NCBI GenBank assembly: GCA_028753945.1
Contig: JAPNXP010000013.1
Span: 930,001-994,000, forward strand
Length of the DNA stretch: 64,000 bases
Reading direction: 5' to 3'
Source: Hexactinellida sp. DTS-2022
Lineage: Eukaryota > Porifera > Hexactinellida
Shown: in pieces, positions 23,704 to 33,902 of the stretch
How the letters are laid out: the number at the start of each line of letters is the position of its first letter
How positions within the stretch are numbered: the stretch's first letter is position 1
The notes under the pieces: model-generated
Database searches by the model: none
Told to the model about the DNA's origin: nothing
The model's input: only the letters and a program-made list of their open reading frames with translations
Position numbers and translations under genes: made by a program

Positions 23704-24561
23704 TCATGTCATATAAAGATTTTACAATTTAGTATGATTTATTCAATTATGCAAATTTATATTAGAAGAACAGCATGATTTTAGATTTCTTAATGCAGTA
23801 TACTCTCATAAAGTGAACACGGATAAGGCGAAATATCGGTTAAAGAACAGAAAGTTTAATTCCCCCTAACGGGCCTAACCTATACAAGTAAATGTAGGTG
23901 ACTTCGGTTAATACGAACAAATTACGACGGTCCCCTGGCTTTCCTACAACGAGAAGCTCTGTACTTGTATCTTAAGAATTAACTAAATTCATAAATTTAA
24001 CTTAGGATATATTGAGTATTGACTGACTATTAATTAATTCGAATTCCACCCAAGTTATCGACTCTCCTTATTAACTTTAAGCTACACTAATTTTATTAGG
24101 TTAAAAGTTTAAACTTAAAACGTATTTACTTTCTACAACTAAACAACATTGCAACAGGTATTTACATTATTTCGCAATATGGCATTACAATAGCATTCAC
24201 AGACAAATAATTAGACGCGTATGCCACGCTCTCAAAGAAATGGTGTTTTAATTATTTACTTATTTATATTCAGTCTAAATGTATACTAGAAACTTTGTCT
24301 AGTGCTGAAACCATTAAATTGACTAAAATGAAGACTGAGGTTATCAACATTTATTGTCGAGCTTAGGCGACTATAACTTATCCGACTATAATGGCATCTT
24401 CCAATGAATGTAATTTAGTAATTTAGTATGTAGCTTATAGTGCATTGTCAACTTGTATAGATGATCCACCGTCATATTTGTTTCCTGGACTTTCCAACAT
24501 ATCAAATTGAACTTAAACAGTGCGATTCCGTGGTGTCAAAAACGAAATAATTTGTAATCAG
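23704..24561. other. Ginger1 3' non-coding region
   Basis: Between the stop codon and the right TIR; no gene. Around 23800-23960 there are worn words (GTGAACACGGATAAG, GGTCCCCTGGC) shared with pogo-like MITE ends elsewhere. Confidence 0.6.
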
Positions 24562-24853
24562 ATCATCAACAAGTTAGTGAAACATTAAAAGGACAGTGTA
24601 GTGATTTAACACGTGGGTGAAAACAGCATAGATATAGAATATCCATGGTTTGGGTGAAATTAGCATATGGGTGAAAATAGCATGAAACAGGACTAACATA
24701 TTCTGATAAAATTCAAAAAGATTTAATACTTGAAACATTAATTTCCCAATAACTCTGCTGATATTCAACAGCTAACTGGTTAATAAAATCTCTAAACGTT
24801 AACCGATGTCAGCAACGGTTAACCGGTTAACCGGTTAACCGAATCCAGCCTTG

Positions 24854-25981
24854 CTTTCCTTTAGCGATAATTTCCATCACCTTAATTTCCTGGGGCGTTA
24901 ATTTCCATGATAATAATTTCCTCCAAATTCATACTACGTATTTAGAAAATTATACGACGAATGGAAATTTCCAATGTGCAACTGAGTTGAGAGGATGCCA
25001 TGTATCTCAAGTTGATTGGAAGCCTATTTTGGGACAATAAATAGTATTTAATCAGGATATAATAACCTTTAATATTTTTGATAAATTTATTCGCGTTAAT
25101 TTCATGTAGTAGTATATAAAAATGTTTTGCTCCAAATAGAGTTAATTTCCTTCGGGTTAATCTTCTATATTAAGGTATACTACGTCTTAGCACCAGCGGC
25201 ACTACCAAGTATTACGTCTTGGTAAGGCAACAGGAAATCATGGGGGTGCCAGGCAGGCCTAGCACCCCCCAAGTTTACACCACTGGACTTCGTTTATATG
25301 ACAGCCAACAATCAACATTTTTTCGTGTTATCCAAAATTCGTATTAACCGGATTGACTTTCAATGCATGCATTTGATTGAGCATTAGCTATGTGAATTTA
25401 AACATTTTGCTTCTTAACCGATAATCCACCTTATCTGTGTTCCTCCATACTGTTAAGTTTATATGTAAATAAAAATGGAATGCAATAAGATTTCCTAATT
25501 TTCTAATTGCTGAAATAGAATACATATATCTATTATTGCTAATTTGAGAATAATAAAAATTTAACTATGTCCTCTCCTATGACTTTATAAGTGATGTAAT
25601 ATTAGTATATAATAATCTCGATATTTGCTGAGAACATACGCAAGGATTCTGGAATTAATATTGAGACTTAAACAGTTTTGTGATTGCTAATGAAACGATA
25701 TTCATTGCATTTTTATAATTGTGCATCTCTATCTATTTATCCTAATATAACATATTAGGAAGTTTTGAGACAATACATTCGATTAGAATTAGAACCCTTA
25801 TAGAATAACACGTCAAATATTCTTCGGAGGAAGCTAAACACGGTATTCCAGATGCAGATGCGAAGCCAATCTGCAATATATTGTTATACAAGGCGAGGGA
25901 GATATATATACAGTATGCTTAAATTAAGCCCTTCTGAACATTCAACAGATAAATTTGGTCTTAAAGTTGCTTGCAGGGAAA
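24854..25981. other. Intergenic region before the glycosyltransferase gene
   Basis: The right end of the repeat hosting Ginger1 stops at about 24853. The rest is AT-rich. TTGCTTGCAG at about 25969-25978, just before the first ATG of the next gene, could be a splice acceptor for a 5' non-coding exon. Confidence 0.45.
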
Positions 25982-27781
25982 ATGAGGAACAATATATTTA
26001 AGTTTTTAGACTATTCTAAAACGATGCTAATTATACTTTTGGTGATAACAATTTTAACCTGTGTTAGGATTACTAATAGAACTAACACTGATAATCAATT
26101 GAAATTAAGTGGTAGCTATCATACTCATTATAATTCAGAGTTAGAATTGAAAAATGAAGACAATTTACTCAATGGCTTGTATATTTACACCTGGACAAAC
26201 TTTTGTCACGGTACAATGGATAGACTCAAGTCATGGATACTTTTTCCATATTATCCAATGGAACAGTCTTCAACGATAGATGATCTTGAATTCGAAGCGA
26301 AACCAATTGGAAATTATGCTCATAGAATATTTGGATATCTTAAAATTCCAAAAACTGGACACTATTGGTTTAGAACAGGAAAAATACTGAATATTGAAAT
26401 TTGGCTATCAACTGATGGCAGTCCTCTCAAAACACAACAGATTTTTTCTGGTGAGAAGGGTAAACGAGTGTTGTTGAAAAAGGACTATTATTATTATACA
26501 GAAATCTTTTTTACAATTTCAGAAATTCCTAAAACAGTGATAATTGAATGGCTCATACCGGGCCAAGTGCATTTCGAGTTAATTAAAACGGAATATTTAT
26601 TTTCATCACCCAGATTGTTGCAAAATGATAAAAAAGTTGTAGATGAATATCTACCACATTTTCAATATGAGGTAATTGAAAAACGAACTAACCAAGGGCC
26701 AAAGACAAATCTATTCAAACTTTTACCAATCCCAATTGCTGGAATCCAGTTGTATAATGAATGCGACTATTCGCCGAGTTATGGGAAGAGACGAGTAATG
26801 AATTCATTGTACCAAGGCATAAAGCTTGTTTCGAAGATGTTGCTTGCATTCTACCCTGAAGATGGTACTTCGTTGGGGAATAGATTTATTGGAAATCCAA
26901 AGGTTGGCGTAGAAGAGGTAGATAAAATATTCGAAGATTTCAAAGAAAGATTGCTCGAATCAAGGAAAGAAGTAAAGAATGTGCAACTAAGAAATTTCGA
27001 AAAACAATTCGACCCAAGAAAAGGCCGTCGCTACTTAATCGAAAGTGAAGTAACATTAGAATCGGATCACATCAAGAATTATAGTTTTTCTTATCATATT
27101 TATGCGCCAAATGGAGGTGCTTTTTGTCACCCATCTTCATTACGAATTTATTTGGACACTTTTGTTCACATAGCTGTGTCAGTTAAAAATCAAGGACCTT
27201 GGATACGATATTTTATTGAGAACATGGAAAGAATATATTACACCACGAGAGATAGGCGATTTGGGGTTCTAATTTTGGATTTCGAGAGTGAGGATGTGAA
27301 TATCACAGATTTAATTGAAAAAAGTTCTTTACCCAACAAGCATCTGATTACACTAATAGGCCCATACTCCAGGACATCATCCCTCAACACAGCAATTAAT
27401 TACGTACAAGATGACAAAGATATTATATTCATGTGTGACTTACATTTAGATTTACCCTTAAATATCATTGATGTGATACGAAAACATACTTTTATCGGAG
27501 TATCCGGGTATGCACCAGCAATGTTCCGACTTGACTGCGGGTATAGTACTAGTTATGCAGTAGGAAGGTGGGAAATGTTGACATATGGTATGTTCAGCAT
27601 GTTTAAAGCAGACTGGATGAATGTTGGTGGATATGATGAAGAAAAGTACACGTATCAATGGGGAGGTGAAGATTGGGAGTTGTTAGACAGGTTTTTGGAG
27701 AAAGGATACTTTGTGGAGCGTTTTCGGCAACCCAATCTATTTCACTATTTTCATGACCGTACGGAGATGTGGAAAACATAA
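25982..27781 (+). CDS. B4GALNT3/4-type N-acetylgalactosaminyltransferase with PA14-like domain
   Basis: Single-exon protein of 599 residues. Residues 11-30 hold a membrane anchor (MLIILLVITILTC), giving type II Golgi topology. Residues about 45-190 resemble a PA14/GLEYA carbohydrate-binding module (GYLKIPKTGHYWFRTG, IEWLIPGQ), as in vertebrate B4GALNT3/4. The C-terminal 280 residues fit the chondroitin GalNAc-transferase (GT7/CHGN) fold: FGVLILDFESEDVN, then MCDLHLDLP as the metal/nucleotide-binding motif, then WGGEDWELLDR, the acceptor-site motif of this superfamily, and FHYFHDR near the end. The expected activity is transfer of GalNAc to GlcNAc on glycoproteins. The reading frame is open through 1.8 kb. 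The start is the first in-frame ATG; the upstream in-frame codons lack an ATG. AATAAA is at 27880. Assignment to the family is confident; substrate is not. Confidence 0.88.
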   Translation: MRNNIFKFLDYSKTMLIILLVITILTCVRITNRTNTDNQLKLSGSYHTHYNSELELKNEDNLLNGLYIYTWTNFCHGTMDRLKSWILFPYYPMEQSSTIDDLEFEAKPIGNYAHRIFGYLKIPKTGHYWFRTGKILNIEIWLSTDGSPLKTQQIFSGEKGKRVLLKKDYYYYTEIFFTISEIPKTVIIEWLIPGQVHFELIKTEYLFSSPRLLQNDKKVVDEYLPHFQYEVIEKRTNQGPKTNLFKLLPIPIAGIQLYNECDYSPSYGKRRVMNSLYQGIKLVSKMLLAFYPEDGTSLGNRFIGNPKVGVEEVDKIFEDFKERLLESRKEVKNVQLRNFEKQFDPRKGRRYLIESEVTLESDHIKNYSFSYHIYAPNGGAFCHPSSLRIYLDTFVHIAVSVKNQGPWIRYFIENMERIYYTTRDRRFGVLILDFESEDVNITDLIEKSSLPNKHLITLIGPYSRTSSLNTAINYVQDDKDIIFMCDLHLDLPLNIIDVIRKHTFIGVSGYAPAMFRLDCGYSTSYAVGRWEMLTYGMFSMFKADWMNVGGYDEEKYTYQWGGEDWELLDRFLEKGYFVERFRQPNLFHYFHDRTEMWKT

Positions 27782-28948
27782 AATGTGATGTAATATTTGT
27801 GTAAATATTAAAGTTGTTATATGAATTTATCGATATGTACATCGAAGCTATCGAGAAGAAATATTTTGCAAAATTATTAAATAAAATCTAGCTTTGTAAT
27901 TATACCGTAAATTACCTAAGTTTAAATGCGAACTGTACCATAATTAGCTATTTGATATACAGGTAAACTTCTAAATACGACAAGTTGACAATCATTTAAC
28001 TGTTTGGAATTTTGAATGTATTTTCAATGCAATTTGCTTCGATTGCAAATTAATTTGCAATAACTGTTTGGTTACCAACTTGATCTAATATCCTGATGTT
28101 AATACAACATTAAATAAATAATAAATAGATATAAAACGATGTACCAGGGTATTTTACTGGAACTTTGGTATATACCCAGGATTGAAATGGCTATGACTGC
28201 TTTGTTTTTTGTTATTATAGATCTGTATCCTCTCCACAAAACAGAGTTTGATTAACTAAGAACTGAAATTTCAGGATAAGTAGTATGATTTCTTTGAAAC
28301 GCCTCCCGCTCTGCCTTCCTTGTCTCTAAAAGTCCGCATTCCCATTTCCCTACGATGCTTTTGTAATATATATTTAAGTTAAAAATTTCAATGGATATTT
28401 GATGTCTTTGTGTCTAAAAAATGTTGATATTTTCTTTAATAACTTAATTAAATTTAAAATTAATATATAAGTGAATCTATGTAAATGCAATACCATGCCT
28501 AGATTTTCTGATCTCAAAGTGATTAATTACGTCGTAGATACTCGGACTAAATGAATTTAGATGACAAGTATTGAAACATTGAATTGAAGTAGAACCATAA
28601 TATTGACTTGCATACTAGTATATGCAACTTGGTTTTACTAACTTTATACATTTCTTCAAAAAAACTTAACAAGTCTGTTAACAGGTCTGTTGGCTTCTAT
28701 GCCTGGGCATCTTCCGATGCCTTGTTTAAATAATTAATTAAGAATTCGTTACTGTGCTGAGTATAGTATTCTAGTGGCCCATGCTAAATATCATAAATCT
28801 CTTAGATGAACGAAGATGGAAACAAACATCCAATTTATCAATTGATCTTTATGCCACGTAACACCTCTACAAATGGGTCTTGACACCTTGAGGTGATGAT
28901 GACGTCGTAAAAATATGTTTTACAATTTTGTGGATTCGATATATCGAA
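27782..28948. other. Intergenic; copy of an interspersed repeat at 28580-28735
   Basis: 28580-28735 is the reverse complement of the repeat seen at 10350-11290 and 15111-15193 plus 17900-17975, here uninterrupted around TGCCTGGGCATC. No gene is seen. Confidence 0.55.
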
Positions 28949-29023
28949 GCCATCATTATTCCAGTACATGTTAGTGTTCACTTAGCTATAGTGATCACTA
29001 ACATGTACTGGAATAATGATGGC
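28949..29023. repeat. 75-bp hairpin with perfect 28-bp arms
   Basis: GCCATCATTATTCCAGTACA begins the left arm (28949-28976); the right arm (28996-29023) is its exact complement. The loop has a small TCAC/GTGA stem. It is palindromic, has no target duplication, and could be a MITE remnant or a transcribed hairpin. Confidence 0.9.
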
Positions 29024-29707
29024 TCATAACCTATTATATCCTACTGAAACTTAAAAGGAAACTTCCAGCATACTAAGGGTAGTTTCCGTCCGAAACACCT
29101 TTCTGAAATGATTTAACACCTTTATAGTGACGATGAGATTACAATAAATCTAAAATTACAGCTTTGCCGATAGCATGTTCCTTGGAGGCACTATCTTTTG
29201 ATGGTTGGTGGACTGATAGTGCCTACAATAAATGGACCTGACTGTACTTACCGTATTGCTACGAATAAGCGCCGTACTGGGTCAATAATAATGGCATTGT
29301 TATCCAAATTGAGGGGAAAAAAATCCAAATTTAGGAAAAAATTTAAACGAGTAACATGTGTCTGCTTTTCTATAGTAAATCGCCGACATTCGATGAGACT
29401 AACTTTCTCAAGTCAACTCTAATCAACTTATAATCACCTTATTTGTACTCAGCGTTAAATTTCCAGCAATGTGATATATCACATGAGCCTATTTGGAGGA
29501 ATTTTACAATAACAATGGTGGAAAGTGTCAACATTGCATTCTAAATTATGTCCCTATCCAATCGAGTGAATTTCTGTCTTATTAAAAGGGTACCAAAACA
29601 AATTGATTGAATAGTTTTATTCTGTTACTGTGACATAGAGTATATTTGATATTTTAAATTACGTTATGGGTCAATGGGTCATGGGTCACAAATACGATGG
29701 ATCTAAT
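29024..29707. other. Decayed TIR-element sequence, no gene
   Basis: 29146 onward starts with AAATCTAAAATTACAGC, the end sequence of the 9158 element. 29220-29570 is a worn relative of the CAGTC...GTCACT element family (compare ACAATGGTGGAAAGTGTCAAC with 60280). A 74-residue open frame here has no motif and is not called. Confidence 0.5.
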
Positions 29708-29876
29708 CATTGCCGGCGCTGGGAGCTTCTTTTGGGGGGGGGGGGGGGGCGGTCTTGGAGAACCGGGTTCGACACCCTAGTATTAATTGCGAATACAATA
29801 AAAACCTTGGGATATTTTGGGATTTGGGGGGGGGGGGGCGACCGCACGTTCGCCTCCCCCCCCCCGTCCGCCACTG
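29708..29876. mobile_element. hAT MITE with long G runs
   Basis: The left end CATTGCCGGCGCTGG and right end GTCCGCCACTG are flanked by GATCTAAT (29700-29707) and GGTCTAAT (29877-29884), 7/8. G runs at 29736-29750 and 29827-29838 may be unreliable in length. Confidence 0.65.
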
Positions 29877-29884
29877 GGTCTAAT

Positions 29885-30467
29885 GGGTCTAATGGGGGGT
29901 GATTAATCATTGAACAATTGCGAAAAAGGGAAACCTGAAATATTCAATCAGTCGCAAACCTATGAAATTCGATCAATTACATAATTATTAGTTGATCAAT
30001 TGTAGGTGACCTTATATTTTTGATCAATTTCAAATAATTTTTTGATCCATGCATGCGTTTCATATTTACTACCCATTTTATTGCCATTTTACAGAGTTTC
30101 CGTGGCCCGTGGGATGGGTGTTTTTTCGTGAGAATTGCTTATAAATTCTGTGGGGATTCCATGGGGATGGGAATTCTCATCTAACGACAATTTTACATTT
30201 CTGTCACCATTGTAAACTTGCACGCTTTGCTTGCTAGGTAAAGAAAATTTGGAACTAACTTAGAAGCGTCCCTTGAATATCTGTTGTGCGCCCTTATCAC
30301 CGGCCTGTCAAGACTCAAGAGGTTATATACTCTCGAGTTTGGCCAATAATACCATAAAATAAATATAAACCACAGAACGCTATGCTAAAAAAATCAAGAA
30401 CTATAAGCAAATCCAAATTACAAAAAGAACAAAGTATAGCAATTACATTAATTTCATACTAATAAGA
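29885..30467. other. Intergenic between MITE and the repeat-protein gene
   Basis: AT-rich, includes repeated TTGATCAAT words at 29960-30050. No gene seen; the 3' end of the minus-strand gene lies at its right edge. Confidence 0.4.
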
Positions 30468-33400
30468 TTAATCAGTATTTTCGACAGGAGACTTGAATCG
30501 TACTGAGATGTCAGTCAGCGGAAGAAACACAGCATAGCCAGCCTCAGCTTGGAAATATTGCTTTTTGTCACCTTTATACCAGCCATCAGAATTTCCAACC
30601 CTCTCTTGAAACTGGATGCCAGCATACTCTGTATTGCGGTGTACTGTGCTTGTAAAAACTTTAGCAGTAAAAATAACTTGCAAAATTCCACATTGATAAT
30701 CACGGTTCATAGGACGACAGAAAACCTCTCTGCCAATAAAGTCGCTGGGCTTAGCGTAACTATAAGTAGTTATCTTGCAGAGAGTTGTCTCAATTTCTTT
30801 AATTTTAACTTTGAACGCAATGCATCCAGGTTTCACCTTATTAACGTTAGTGAATAGTTCTGGGGCTTTGAGCTTTTTTATAGGCCCAGAAGTTAACTTG
30901 AATTCATTAGTCCCCCCTGTCCACTTAGCATCAGCTTCAATTTCTTTCTGAATTATTTCTTTATTAGGAGGCTGAGGTATTTCTTTTTGAATTATCTCTA
31001 CATTAGGAGGCTGAGGTATCTCTGTTTGAATTATCTCTACATTAGGAGGCTGAGGTATCTCTTTTTGAATTATCTCTACATTAGGAGGCTGATATATTTC
31101 TTTTTGAATTATCTCTTCATTGAAGGGCTGAGGTATCTCTTTTTGAATTACCTCTTTATTGAAGGGCTGAGGTATCTCTTTTTGAATGATCTCTACATTA
31201 TGAGGCTGAGGTATTTCTTTTTGAATTATCTCTACATTAAGAGGCTGAGGTATTTCTTTTTGAATGATCTCTTCATTGAAGGGCTGAGGTATCTCTTTTT
31301 GAATTACCTCTTCATTGAAGGGCTGAGGTATCTCTTTTTGAATTACCTCTTTATTGAAGGGCTGAGGTATCTCTTTTTGAATGATCTCTTCATTAAGAGG
31401 CTGAGGTATCTCTTTTTGAATTATCTCTTCATTAAGAGGCTGAGGTATTTCTTCTTGAATTATCTCTTCATTAAGAGGCTGAGGTATCTCTTTTTGAATT
31501 ATCTCTTCATTAAGAGGCTGAGGTATCTCTTTTTGAATTATCTCTTCATTAAGAGGCTGAGGTATTTCTTTTTGAATTATCTCTTCATTAAGAGGCTGAG
31601 GTATCTCTTTTTGAATTATCTCTTCATTAAGAGGCTGAGGTATTTCTTTTTGAATTATCTCTACATTAAGAGGCTGAGGTATCTCTTTTTGAATTATCTC
31701 TTCATTAAGAGGCTGAGGTATTTCTTTTTGAATTATCTCTACATTAAGAGGCTGAGGTATCTCTTTTTGAATTATCTCTTCATTAAGAGGCTGAGGTATT
31801 TCTTTTTGAATTATCTCTACATTAAGAGGCTGAGGTATTTCTTTTTGAATTATCTCTACCTTAAGAGGCTGAGGTATTTCTTTTTGAATTATCTCTACAT
31901 TAAGAGGCTGAGGTATTTCTTTTTGAATGATCTCTTCATTGAAGGGCTGAGGTATCTCTTTTTGAATTACCTCTTCATTGAAGGGCTGAGGTATCTCTTT
32001 TTGAATGATCTCTTCATTAAGAGGCTGAGGTATCTCTTTTTGAATTATCTCTTCATTAAGAGGCTGAGGTATTTCTTCTTGAATTATCTCTTCATTAAGA
32101 GGCTGATATATCTCTTTTTGAATTATCTCTTCATTAAGAGGCTGAGGTATTTCTTTTTGAATTATCTCTACATTAAGAGGATGAGGTATCTCTTCTTGAA
32201 TTATCTCTTCATTAAGAGGCTGAGGTATTTCTTCTTGAATTATCTCTTCATTATGAGGCTGAGGTATCTCTTTTTGAATTATCTCTTCATTAAGAGGCTG
32301 AGGTATCTCTTTTTGAATTATCTCTTCATTAAGAGGCTGAGGTATCTCTTTTTGAATTATCTCTTCATTAAGAGGCTGAGGTATTTCTTTTTGAATTATC
32401 TCTTCATTAAGAGGCTGATATATTTCTTTTTTATGTATTTCTTCATTAAGAGGATGAGGTATAGCTTTTTGATCTTGTGGATTATTAACATTAACTTTTT
32501 CTCTTTCAAACTTATTAATATTAGTTTGTTCTTGTATTTTGTGTTGAGCGGAAATTACTTCTTGTTTTAAGCTATCATTTTCCATTGAAGCCTGGGAATT
32601 CAGCTGCAGAGCGTTTCTTAGTTTCTTCTCTATGCTCTCATTATGAGATTGCCATAACTGTATCCCTCTCAAAATATTTGAGAGCTGAGATTTTATAGTA
32701 GCATCGCTGGTTGAATCATGGGGTTGATTTGCATTGACTGGATTAAAGAGTTCGTTAATTCGAAATATGCCTTCCTTCAACTCATTATTCTCTTTCTCGT
32801 ATTTCTTGACTTGGTTGCAGATTTTCTCCAACTCGCTAAATTCTAATAACTTACAAATTAAGGCTTCATCTAATTTAGTGCTTTCTTGCTTTAATTGTTG
32901 ATTCTTTTCCTTTAGGGAGGTAATATCAGCGTTCAGTTCGTCAATTATGTTTGTTGACCTTAATCTTAATTCTTTATAATCTTCTTGAATACTATCACAT
33001 TGTCTCTGTAGTTGTAGGAAAGTTTCATTCGCGTGTCCAGGTTGGGTGATATTTTGTTCTGCGGAAGCGCGTTGTAAGAACTGAGCCGGAAATGGAATTT
33101 TGGGGATATGAGGTGGTGACTTTAAATACAGAAGTATATTTTGTTGCTTTCCTCTTTGTTCAACGAAATATGTATGTGTTTCAAACAACTCGTGGCCTAA
33201 TATATTCAGTTGTCCAAAGTGGTTTCCAACAGTAAGGTTTATTACTGCTTCATAACAATCTGGTTGTGTTGGATAATTATTCATGATTACACTATTACCT
33301 GAGTTGTCAATGTAAACAATATTTTTTGCTTGTATCTCAAATTCTTTTTTCCAAATAAGATTAACCGTTTGTATAGAGGGATCAAGTTGGTACTCCCTCA

Positions 33401-33902
33401 TGTTAAAATCAGATGTTGATCGACACAAATTATTATGCTGAGTACTAGCTCTAGTACGTGTATTTCCACAATATTCTTGATGATCAGCATGTCTTTGAGG
33501 ACTAGAAATATGTCTAGATTGGATTGGTTGTGAAGTATCATTTAGCCTTGGGTGCCCAACATTAGTTGGGTAGTTAACAGGTAAAGGTTGAATGTAATCA
33601 TGATTGTATGGAGGAAGAGTTTGTGGCAACTGAGAATAATTGCAAGGAGCGTGTTCACGCAATCGTACATTCCAACCATCTTGTACTCTTAAAGGAACAC
33701 TATTCACAATCGGGTTTGGCAGCAATACGGTATTATCCGGATTATTAGGTAAGATGGTAACTTCATGAGAATAAGTTGGCAATTCATCTACATCTCTAGG
33801 GAGCTCATATTGTTGCTGTGGAGGAGTATAGCGTACATCTTTGTTCAATGGGATTTGAGGCCGTAAATTCATGCGATTGTCTCTACCTGTGAAACTAGCC
33901 AT
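30468..33902 (-). CDS. Coiled-coil protein with 39 tandem 13-residue repeats and CAP-Gly-like C-terminus
   Basis: Single-exon, 1144 residues. Residues 1-170 are Pro/Gln/Asn-rich and look disordered. About 170-270 is a compact segment (FGQLNILGHELFETH). About 290-490 is coiled coil rich in Glu, Lys and Leu. Then about 39 copies of a 13-residue unit, consensus KEIPQPLNEEIIQ, cover about 500 residues, with variants PFNEEVIQ, PLNVEIIQ and PPNVEIIQ clustered in runs. The last 150 residues contain YAGIQFQERVGNSDGWYKG followed by QYFQAEAGYAVFLP, matching the GxxxG.NDG...G..YF.C....G.FV pattern of CAP-Gly domains and closest, from memory, to those of CYLD. CAP-Gly domains bind C-terminal EEY/F tails and microtubule +TIP proteins, so a cytoskeletal or scaffold role is possible. 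The domain call is inference. Confidence 0.75.
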   Translation of the reverse strand: MASFTGRDNRMNLRPQIPLNKDVRYTPPQQQYELPRDVDELPTYSHEVTILPNNPDNTVLLPNPIVNSVPLRVQDGWNVRLREHAPCNYSQLPQTLPPYNHDYIQPLPVNYPTNVGHPRLNDTSQPIQSRHISSPQRHADHQEYCGNTRTRASTQHNNLCRSTSDFNMREYQLDPSIQTVNLIWKKEFEIQAKNIVYIDNSGNSVIMNNYPTQPDCYEAVINLTVGNHFGQLNILGHELFETHTYFVEQRGKQQNILLYLKSPPHIPKIPFPAQFLQRASAEQNITQPGHANETFLQLQRQCDSIQEDYKELRLRSTNIIDELNADITSLKEKNQQLKQESTKLDEALICKLLEFSELEKICNQVKKYEKENNELKEGIFRINELFNPVNANQPHDSTSDATIKSQLSNILRGIQLWQSHNESIEKKLRNALQLNSQASMENDSLKQEVISAQHKIQEQTNINKFEREKVNVNNPQDQKAIPHPLNEEIHKKEIYQPLNEEIIQKEIPQPLNEEIIQKEIPQPLNEEIIQKEIPQPLNEEIIQKEIPQPHNEEIIQEEIPQPLNEEIIQEEIPHPLNVEIIQKEIPQPLNEEIIQKEIYQPLNEEIIQEEIPQPLNEEIIQKEIPQPLNEEIIQKEIPQPFNEEVIQKEIPQPFNEEIIQKEIPQPLNVEIIQKEIPQPLKVEIIQKEIPQPLNVEIIQKEIPQPLNEEIIQKEIPQPLNVEIIQKEIPQPLNEEIIQKEIPQPLNVEIIQKEIPQPLNEEIIQKEIPQPLNEEIIQKEIPQPLNEEIIQKEIPQPLNEEIIQKEIPQPLNEEIIQEEIPQPLNEEIIQKEIPQPLNEEIIQKEIPQPFNKEVIQKEIPQPFNEEVIQKEIPQPFNEEIIQKEIPQPLNVEIIQKEIPQPHNVEIIQKEIPQPFNKEVIQKEIPQPFNEEIIQKEIYQPPNVEIIQKEIPQPPNVEIIQTEIPQPPNVEIIQKEIPQPPNKEIIQKEIEADAKWTGGTNEFKLTSGPIKKLKAPELFTNVNKVKPGCIAFKVKIKEIETTLCKITTYSYAKPSDFIGREVFCRPMNRDYQCGILQVIFTAKVFTSTVHRNTEYAGIQFQERVGNSDGWYKGDKKQYFQAEAGYAVFLPLTDISVRFKSPVENTD
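30930..32440 (-). repeat. 39-bp coding minisatellite, about 39 units
   Basis: In-frame 39-bp units (plus-strand reading GAGGCTGAGGTATCTCTTT and so on) with few differences. Alternation of ATTATCTCTTC and ATTATCTCTAC variants shows higher-order duplication of pairs. The antisense strand is also open for 1.58 kb only because the unit lacks stops there. Confidence 0.95.

Larger units (their letters stand above)
19020..24689 (+). mobile_element. Complete Ginger1 DNA transposon
   Basis: Perfect 128-bp inverted repeats at 19020-19147 and 24562-24689, starting TGTTTCATGC and ending GCATGAAACA, flanked by the 4-bp duplication GGAC (19016-19019, 24690-24693). It encodes a ten-exon integrase-type transposase with an OTU protease (19259-23703). 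Ginger1 is a class of cut-and-paste transposons whose transposase resembles gypsy integrase and often carries OTU or Ulp1 domains; TGT ends and 4-bp duplications agree with that. It is inserted into an older repeat, whose copy at 3640-3670 shows the undisturbed site with one GGAC. Perfect TIRs and an open gene indicate recent activity. Confidence 0.93.

Noticed and set aside
19020..24689. Gypsy LTR retrotransposon or endogenous retrovirus
   Set aside because: Integrase motifs are present, but there are inverted rather than direct terminal repeats, no reverse transcriptase, RNase H or protease of that type, and an OTU domain follows; Ginger1 fits better.
29759..29790. Possible tRNA T-arm (GGTTCGACACC)
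   Set aside because: No acceptor stem, D-arm or anticodon arm can be folded around it; it lies in a MITE.
29666..29910. Gly/Pro-rich frames on both strands
   Set aside because: Caused by poly-G/C runs in a MITE.
30987..32570. 527-residue plus-strand open frame (LFIKRLRYFFLNY repeats)
   Set aside because: Antisense of the 39-bp minisatellite in the minus-strand gene; open only because the unit lacks stops in that frame.
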